Source: Conidiobolus incongruus B7586
Taxonomy: Eukaryota; Entomophthoromycota; Entomophthoromycetes; Entomophthorales; Conidiobolaceae
DNA: 16,215 bases
Reading direction: 5' to 3'
Assembly (NCBI GenBank): GCA_000697335.1
Contig: JNEM01013502.1
Coordinates: 1 to 16,215, forward strand
The translations under genes were made by a program, and so were the position numbers. Below, piece by piece: positions 9,960 through 16,215 of the stretch. The notes beneath the pieces were generated by a model that was not told the DNA's origin, searched no databases, and worked only from the letters and a program-made list of their open reading frames with translations. The first letter of the stretch is position 1; every line of letters begins with the position of its first letter.

Positions 9960-11274
9960 TTAATATAGAAATTAAGAAATAGGAAATTATTTAATTTCTG
10001 ATCTTTCAAACATATTATACATTTTGAAAGATTATATATATATAAAATATATAGGAAAATAAATATTTTCAAACTATATATATATATTCAATTTTAATTA
10101 TTTTTTTTATTAAAATATTTTGATTTTAAAATTTACACTTAAATTTAATTATGTTTAAATTAGATTATAATTATCAAAAGGCTTTCATTTTTATATCTTT
10201 AAAACTTAATTATAAACCCTTTAAAATTATATAAAACTTGTAAATAGTTTATAAAGATGGTGTTTTATCTAAAATTACCATATATCACTAGATTTATGAT
10301 TTTAAAGTTAGAAAAGACATTATTTAAAATTTAATAAAATCTAAAAGATTAATTTTTATTGTTATTTTTTTACTTATTAATAATGTAAAAAAATATATTA
10401 AGAAATATTTTTTTATTTCTATTAAAAAACTATTAAAGTAATTTAATATTAATTATACAAGTATATTATATATACTTAAATTCAAACTTAGATTAATTAA
10501 TAAAAATGTAAAATAAATACCTTTTAATTTAACAAAAGCTTAAAAAAAATTAAAGTAGTTATAGTTAAACTAAACTTATTAAGGTATAACTAAAAATAAA
10601 GGTTTTTATAATAAATACTTATAATTAATAAATCTTAAATTATTTTATATAATCTTTTGTTTAAAAATAAAACAAGATGTTAAGTTAAATTAAATTAATC
10701 TTCTCTATAAATTCTAATAAATAAATATTTTAAATATAAACAAATGTTAATTATTGTAATAAATTATAATAGTATATAGTTTTTTTATTTAATATCTTAA
10801 AGAAAATCAATTAATAATAAGTTATATATTATTTTTTTAAATAAAATATTTTTTAAATAGTATTCTTAATATAAATTAAAAATATTTATTATTTTGTATG
10901 ATAATTGTAAAATATATAAAGTTAAAATTGTAAAAGATTTTCTATATAAAAAATCAAAGGGAGTTACCACATCTAATATATTTACTTAATTATAACTTAT
11001 GTGATTATAATTATTTTAAATAATTAAAAAAATAGCTTATAAGAAAAAAAATTCCTATAAACAAATTAAATTAGTTTGTAAAACATTAAATTTCAATCTT
11101 TAATAAAAAAACTATTTTTAAGTATTAGAAGCTTACTAAAGGTATAGAAAAGAGTTATTAATAATAAAAAAAGCTATTAATTTTATATTATTCATTAATT
11201 TTTATATATTATTTATTAATTTATTTGTTTAATTTTAATCTTAAAATTGTGCCATTATTTAATTTCTGCATTAA
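9960..11274 (+). mobile_element. Full-length decayed mariner DNA transposon, copy 2 (inverted relative to copy 1)
   Basis: A 1315-bp element aligning end to end with the reverse complement of 3516-4834. The ends are TTAATATAGAAATTAAG and, read inward from the other side, TTAATGCAGAAATTAAA. TA flanks both sides (9958-9959 and 11275-11276). Differences from copy 1 are mostly C-to-T or G-to-A in this copy, so it is the more AT-degraded of the two. It appears inserted within the Vps1-like pseudogene. With copy 1 it forms a 1.3-kb inverted repeat separated by about 5.1 kb. Confidence 0.92.
10151..11180 (+). pseudogene. Mariner transposase pseudogene (copy 2)
   Basis: Starts at ATG 10151 (MFKLDYNYQKAF) and ends at TAA 11178-11180, matching the limits of the copy 1 frame. 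It shares with copy 1 the TAA codons at Gln positions in the N-terminal region and after the NLT-KA linker, and the TAG after the IYH motif. It has further TAA codons of its own, for example at other Gln positions and at the linker Trp. Small indels make it 6 nt shorter. The first catalytic Asp is again Asn (INKS). Certainly inactive. Confidence 0.88.
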
Positions 11275-11276
11275 TA

Positions 11277-12418
11277 ATAGTATTTCTAGATAATTACTTT
11301 GAAACAATCAATAATTGTCACTTTTCAGCATATGTTTCTTTGAAGTTTAAGCATTTCAATAGTTGGATAGAATTAGCTATTATTATGAGGCAATACCAAA
11401 CCATTGATTATATTGAATCTCATTCATGATTTTCTGATTATCACTAAAATAACTTTGATTCATATTCCATCTTCAATAAAGTTCACCAATCCTTCAAACT
11501 TGTATTTATTGTTTGAGAATAGTTCCATTATATTTTACTTTAATTCAGGAAGTGATATCAAATATATCTTTTATTGAAATTGCTTAGATTACTGAATAAA
11601 AATTTGGTACCACAATTTTAGCATGTGATATAAATGGATTTTTTGGAAGGATGCAGACTTCATTATCTAAATCCTAATGAACATCCTTTTCTGTTTCAAT
11701 ATTGCTCTGACTGTGATTGATAATTGGAATATATCCTAAGTTGAGAGGAGTTGTCTTTACATCAAGTACATCTATTACACTAATATTTTTATTATTTAAA
11801 TTGACTTTATCTAACAATCCAACGGTTCATACACATTGAAGATGAATCTCCCTTGCTAACTTTGAAGCACTAGAATTAGCCAAATTCACGTTAGTAGGGG
11901 ATACAGCAAAAATCATTTTATTGTCCGGTTTGATATATTTAAATATCACTATTTCTGGCAATCTTTTAAATATTAACTGGCTAATCACCTACACTATATT
12001 TGGTGCTGCCCGACAAGCCCATTAAATTAATGATATTGAGAGTATATATTTGGGTTCAAGTGGATTATTCGCAATATCAGGATTTTCTCCAATTAAGCAT
12101 TTAGTTCGATCTAGGATTTCTTCCAATTTTGTCAAATTCAAAAGATTATGTCACTGTGACAGAATTTGGCTGATTCGGCATTTTCTTCGTCATCACCATC
12201 TTCATTAATATCACTTCTCCAATTGATTAATTGAAGAACCAAAGTACATCTCATTACAATTTTATTACTACATTGTAAAAAATTCTCCTTACAATATTCT
12301 CTAAAACTAAACCCTTCCCAATGATCACAATTTGAAGCAAATTTCAATTAGGCTTTGGATCAACTTGAGTGATTTTATGGTGCAAATTATTAATTCATAC
12401 AATAAGGGTATTATCCAT
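11277..12418 (-). pseudogene. Vps1-like dynamin GTPase pseudogene
   Basis: Vps1-type dynamins are large GTPases that cut membrane tubules in vacuolar and peroxisomal traffic. Starting at ATG 12418 the minus strand reads MDNTLI..INNLHHKITQV (Vps1 MDEHLISTINKLQDAL), LLQIVIIG near 12335-12311, VLENIVRR near 12307-12285 and LVLQLIN near 12245-12225. An acidic insert (SDINEDGDDEENAES) follows. Further on are AVSPTNVNLANSSASKLARE near 11912-11850, a degenerate G4 motif (LDKVNLN for TKVDLM), VIDVLDVKTTPLNLGYIPIIN, and NFYSVI near 11590. This order matches the dynamin GTPase domain. The copy is dead: about five residues including the Walker A GKS are missing between IIG and VLEN, the G3 DLPG motif is lost, and several stops and frame changes occur. 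The GYIPIIN motif favours Vps1 over Dnm1. Similarity fades below about 11540. No introns were resolved. Confidence 0.82.
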
Positions 12419-13140
12419 TTCAAATTCAATTATTGAGTTATTGAGCTGGAAGTGCGATGATTGTGTTTAACTTATACTAATGATTCAACCCTTATTACAT
12501 ATGTTTACTTTGACAATCACTGCTTAAACCCCGATTTTAATCATACAACAGTTTCAAACATATAAAGCTAGTCCTTTGATATCAGTCTAACATAATGATA
12601 TTCATCACATAATCCAAGTGTGATTTTTATCTGAAGATACAGTCATATAGTTCAAATTCCACAAGTAATCTGTTGATCAAATTATAACAATGCTGAATAG
12701 TAGGCGATTAAATCAGTTAAAACTACACCAAGAGTAGAATTTCCAAATATTAATATTCTCATTGAAGATCCTCAATGACTTCTTACAGTTGAGATATTTT
12801 GAATATTTTAATCAAGGGATCCTTTTTATGATTGGTTAAATACTTTAATATTCTAATTGGTCCAATCACAATATTACCAGCAAAGTTTGAGTTTAAAAGT
12901 CAGCAGATTCATCAAGCAGATAAAATGTCATCACATGCAAATGTTGTAGAATGTAATATCCTTTAATCAACTATCTTGGAATCAGCAGTGTTTGTGTTTA
13001 TAGTAATTAAAGCCCAATCATATTTTATTGAGGTGAAGATACTCATCCAATTTGTACATGCGTGCATCATTCTTGACTTCATCGTCGATGTATTAACTAA
13101 TCATGATCATTAGAATGAACGTTACACTATTGAATGAGAT
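12419..13140. other. Unidentified gene-like remnant upstream of the Vps1 relic
   Basis: Less AT-rich than true intergenic DNA here, with interrupted protein-like frames. On minus, EVKNDARMYKLDEYLHLNKI lies near 13080-13020, and GNIVIGPIRILKYLTNHKKD near 12880-12820, with stops between. I do not recognise a family, and the plus strand also has moderately open stretches. It could be a dead neighbouring gene, or the decayed 5' region of the Vps1 copy. No ORF above 60 codons survives. Confidence 0.35.
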
Positions 13141-13414
13141 AATTATTAAATCATTAAAATTCTGTTAAAATTTATATACTTTTTTCTAATTTAATTGTTT
13201 AGTATTTATAAATTAATATTAAAATAAAATATAATTGCTTTTATAAAATTTTTTAAATTTTTTTTTAAAAAATTAATTAAAGATATTATTAAATTTAAAA
13301 AATTATTAATATTATATATTAATTTAATAATATACAGAATAAATGAATTAATAAATATAATTTTAAAAATTATAAAAATATTTGGAATTTTTAGTATTAA
13401 TATAATGATGTTTT
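13141..13414. other. AT-rich spacer 3' of the PH-protein gene
   Basis: Nearly pure A/T, sharply different from both the remnant to the left and the coding region to the right. It follows the TAA stop of the PH gene on the minus strand, so the terminator/polyadenylation signal of that gene should be here. I see no gene in it. Confidence 0.5.
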
Positions 13415-14296
13415 TTATTTGATTTGAAATTTGGAACTTAATCGGTGAGGAAATTGAGTTAATTTGGTTTTAATAGTTGTTTTGCTCATTATACTATCAC
13501 AATCGTCATCAAATTCATCTTTTTCAGGTGTAGGAAGTTCTGTCTGGTTTTTCATATTTCCAAGCCCCAAATTACTGAAAATGGTGTGTGATGAGTTGGA
13601 CCATGATGTAAATGACCCACTGCGCGTTTTCTTCTTACCGGTGGGAGCGGGTTCCAATCTGAAATCATGAGAAAATCGAGATGGCTCGATGGACATAGAG
13701 TCTCTTTCGTTGTAGAAATCTGCGATCCTTGTGGAGTTTAAGCGTTCCATGACTCGATCAATGATATTGACCGACTTCTCTTGGAGGCATGTGTCTATTG
13801 TGAAAAACCAGCTCTGGTATTCGACTGGCGTTTCCGCATAGAGGTAAAGTGGCTCAATCTCTATATTATCTGAATAGAGGACCATGCAGAGCGTTGATTG
13901 ACGACATTCAGGTTCGTGAGAAATTCTGGAATAATTAGACAAATGAAATGCTCCCACTACTTCAGTTCCTGGTCCATTTAAAAAGCATACTAGTTGGTGA
14001 TCTTTGAGCATGAACCACCTTTTCTTCCAGTTCTTTGACATCGTTTGCTTTCTGCGCACATGGAGAAAGCCTGTCATATCGACGTGCTCCAAATGCGCTT
14101 TTAGATTATTGCATATTGGATCAGGACTGTAATGAGCTCCAAATAATTGGTCGCCAATTTCTGTGCATGGTTTCAAACTCTGTCTACGGAGGACTTTGAT
14201 CTGAGAGCCATAACTCCCTGAGGAGCTGTCTGATTTGAAGGTAGTCACTGAATTTTTATTTTGATGATAGTTACCAGATGGAGAATTCAACATCAT
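13415..14296 (-). CDS. Pleckstrin-homology (PH) domain protein, 293 aa
   Basis: A single-exon open frame from ATG 14296 to TAA 13415. Residues 1-60 are Ser/Asn-rich and probably disordered. Residues about 73-171 form a PH domain: it opens with MTGFLHVRRK, has the basic strand 1-2 loop and strand (KNWKKRWFMLKDHQLVCF), a middle strand EVVGAFHLSNY, and closes with the helix YQSWFFTIDTC carrying the near-invariant Trp (W163). PH domains of this kind bind phosphoinositides or proteins at membranes; the Lys/Arg cluster before WFML is compatible with lipid binding, but specificity cannot be read. A C-terminal tail of about 120 residues has basic (GKKKTRSG) and acidic (EKDEFDDDCDS) patches and no other domain I recognise. 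Two adjacent Met codons start the frame; the first is assumed. No upstream exon was found, but a fused 5' exon cannot be excluded. GC content is clearly higher than in all neighbours. It is likely a cytoplasmic or membrane adaptor. Confidence 0.85.
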   Translation of the reverse strand: MMLNSPSGNYHQNKNSVTTFKSDSSSGSYGSQIKVLRRQSLKPCTEIGDQLFGAHYSPDPICNNLKAHLEHVDMTGFLHVRRKQTMSKNWKKRWFMLKDHQLVCFLNGPGTEVVGAFHLSNYSRISHEPECRQSTLCMVLYSDNIEIEPLYLYAETPVEYQSWFFTIDTCLQEKSVNIIDRVMERLNSTRIADFYNERDSMSIEPSRFSHDFRLEPAPTGKKKTRSGSFTSWSNSSHTIFSNLGLGNMKNQTELPTPEKDEFDDDCDSIMSKTTIKTKLTQFPHRLSSKFQIK

Positions 14297-15762
14297 TGAG
14301 TGTTACGATTATATATTAATTAAATAAATAGATATCAAAGCAATGAAACTAAACCTAAATTCAATAAGCTAAACTTTAATGATTTGAAATATTACTGAAT
14401 TCCAATATTCCCAGCAGTATATAATAGCAATAATGATAAATTAATTAATTAAAAATGAACAGTCTAAGCTGTCTGCAAAAAAAATGACAGAAAAAAATTA
14501 AAAAAAAGTTAGTTAGTTCAAAATAGTCTCTAAATTTTTACAAAGTAAGTATTTATACCCAAAATTGTGAAATTTTTTGCATGCAGATTGCCATCTGCAA
14601 TTTAACACATAAGTTGTTTTCAGGATCTATTTTTACATATTTTTATCATTCATTTATGGCAAAAACCCGTTGAAATTAACAGGTTATTTTTGTGGAATGC
14701 ATACTGGTTTTTAGGTTGGGCTTCTTAGTATTATCAGAACCTGATTTATCAAATTTGGCTGTTTAGACTTGAGGGTTTGGAACCTGTGCTCAACAATCCA
14801 ATCATGTTTTAGTTTGGTGATCATCTACCAATCGTTATCTAGCCATAACTCACTTCCAATTTCCAATCCAAGCAATTGACGAAAAACCATAAACGGACTT
14901 TGCGAAAAGGCTTATGACATTTTCCATAATTCCATAAAATAATATGATTTGCTAGTTTTCAAGATGCATAAAATTCATCATCATTATCGAATCAGAAATT
15001 CTAATTAGAACCTCCATTTTCAAATAAATATAAGTGCATGAAACTTTCTCATTGCTTGCATTTCTCTATATTGTTTCTGTGATTGGTAATACAATTGAAT
15101 ATTTTGTATTTTATTAATATTTGACTTATTAAGAAATTTTACTACTTTATTTATTATCAACTTGAATAAAGGATACTTTCAAAGTTATATATATTTTTAG
15201 AATTTTATATAGAATATGATTATTCATATAGAATAGCAATCCATATTTCTTAAATCAATAATATTGAAAAAATATATATTAATATCTTATATATCTCAAT
15301 GTTTTTAATAAAATATTCAATAAATCTTCTAATTTTCAATCAATAAATTTACTCATTTTATAAAAAATAATGCCGATAATAAAATTACAATAAGTTAAAG
15401 ATAGGTAAAAACCTGTTTTTGAGGATTGATATTTTATTTTTGATTATTTATCACTCTACCACTTTAAACAAATTTCATTATATTCAGTCAAAATAGTGAT
15501 TGTAAATACTAATGGGTATAATGGTTTCAAAGGTTATAATGGGGCGATTATTAAATCAATTGATTAATTCAAAGATTTTAAAATGATCATCTCTGTAATA
15601 TTTATAGATTGAATATGATAGTTGAAATTTTATTAGTTTAACTTAATGTTAAGGATTAATTATTTTGTTATTGATTATCATTTTATAATTTCTGAATAGA
15701 ATGTTAAATAATATTAATTATGAACTATATAGCACTCTAAATCTGTAAAATAAAATATTTAA
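14297..15762. other. Intergenic region upstream of the PH gene
   Basis: The part nearest 14297 should contain the PH-gene promoter. From about 14580 to 15070 the composition is less AT-rich, with G+C-bearing stretches such as GGGCTTCTTAG, but both strands are closed by frequent stops and no family was recognised. It may be promoter/regulatory DNA or a very old gene remnant. A TATAAG at about 15029 would suit a plus-strand promoter, but no gene follows. From about 15080 to 15762 it is plain AT-rich sequence. Confidence 0.45.
14582..14599. repeat. Perfect short hairpin TGCAGAT-tgcc-ATCTGCA
   Basis: Arms of 7 bp (14582-14588 and 14593-14599) pair perfectly around a 4-base loop, about 290 bases upstream of the PH-gene start. 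In DNA this poor in G and C a G/C-containing perfect dyad is unusual. It could be a binding site for a dimeric regulator of the PH gene; this is a guess based on position and symmetry only. Confidence 0.45.
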
Positions 15763-16215
15763 TTAAGAGTTTGGAAAAATATGCCAAATTTTATAATTTA
15801 TTAATTTTTCAAATATATGGTCGACTTAAAAAATAAAATATAAAATATAAAATAAAGTTGGTATCTTTAAAATATATATATACTCTAAGTAATTATTTTT
15901 TTATTAAAATATTTTTATTCAAAAATTCAAAGTTGGATTTATATTTAAATTAAAGTGATTATCAAAAGTTTTTTATTTTAATATCATTAAAACTCAATTT
16001 TAAACCCTATAAAATCATTTAATTTGTAAATAACTTATATAGTAATTTTTTATCTAATATCATTATTTATAGCTAGATTTATTATTTTATTTTTAAAAAT
16101 GATATTATTTAAAATATATTAAGTTTTGATAAATTAATATTTATTATATTTTTTAATAATATAATTAAAAAATATATTTAACATATCTTTTAATTTTAAA
16201 TAAAAAAATTATATA
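15763..16215 (+). mobile_element. Third mariner relic, 5' part, truncated by the window edge
   Basis: From about 15890 onward the sequence aligns with the 5' half of the two full copies. Shared blocks include the stretch TTTTTTATTAAAATATTTT, GATTATCAAAAG at 15957-15968, TTTTAAACCCTATAAAAT near 16000-16017, and TTTTTTATCTAA near 16047-16058. Upstream, ATGCCAAATTTTATAATTT near 15781-15799 resembles the region just inside the copy 1 terminal repeat, which places the left end at about 15763, though no clean TA or terminal repeat remains. The transposase start codon is lost (ATA). More diverged than the other two, so older or from a related subfamily. The 3' part lies beyond the window. Confidence 0.75.

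Noticed and set aside
11247-11429. 60-codon plus-strand open frame
   Set aside because: It begins inside the terminal part of mariner copy 2 and runs into the region antisense to the Vps1 relic; no family resemblance.
12138-12347. 69-codon minus-strand open frame as a standalone small gene
   Set aside because: Its readable part (RCTLVLQLINW and the acidic stretch) is the GTPase-domain segment of the larger Vps1-like pseudogene, so it is a fragment and not a separate gene.
13464-13670. 68-codon plus-strand open frame
   Set aside because: It lies fully antisense to the PH-protein gene, which has a recognisable domain; chance antisense frame.

Overview
The window comes from a very AT-rich eukaryotic nuclear genome. 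The evidence is an endonuclease III gene split by six short GT-AG introns (51-59 nt), a separate pleckstrin-homology (PH) protein gene, and mariner transposons flanked by TA duplications. Short introns, a Vps1-type dynamin relic and a stop-codon pattern in the transposons that resembles repeat-induced point mutation (RIP) make a fungus the best guess. The sequence alone does not fix the lineage, and another compact-intron eukaryote is possible.

Layout. 1-1429: AT-rich, no supported gene. 1430-2694 (minus): seven-exon NTH1-type DNA glycosylase/AP lyase that appears intact (311 aa when spliced). 2695-3515: AT-rich spacer. 3516-4834: full-length but decayed mariner (transposase on minus) between TA dinucleotides. 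4837-7900: AT desert without genes. 7900-9957: less AT-rich, gene-like but broken sequence. 9960-11274: second full-length decayed mariner, inverted relative to the first. 11277-12418 (minus): pseudogene of a Vps1-like dynamin GTPase that lost its Walker A loop; weak dynamin-stalk similarity resumes at 9958, so the second mariner probably sits inside this dead gene. 12419-13140: unidentified gene-like remnant. 13415-14296 (minus): intact single-exon 293-aa PH protein, much richer in GC than its surroundings. 14297-15762: intergenic. About 15763-16215: 5' part of a third, more diverged mariner relic running off the window.

The two living genes are unrelated: one does base-excision repair, the other is probably a membrane or phosphoinositide adaptor. 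The rest reads as a gene-poor graveyard. Inactivated mariners carry TAG where the family has Trp and TAA where it has Gln, with no TGA in the parts read. That is the pattern left by C-to-T change at CpA on both strands. I found no evidence of a new defence or mobile system. The most informative features are this mutational signature, the inverted mariner pair and the mariner-split Vps1 relic.
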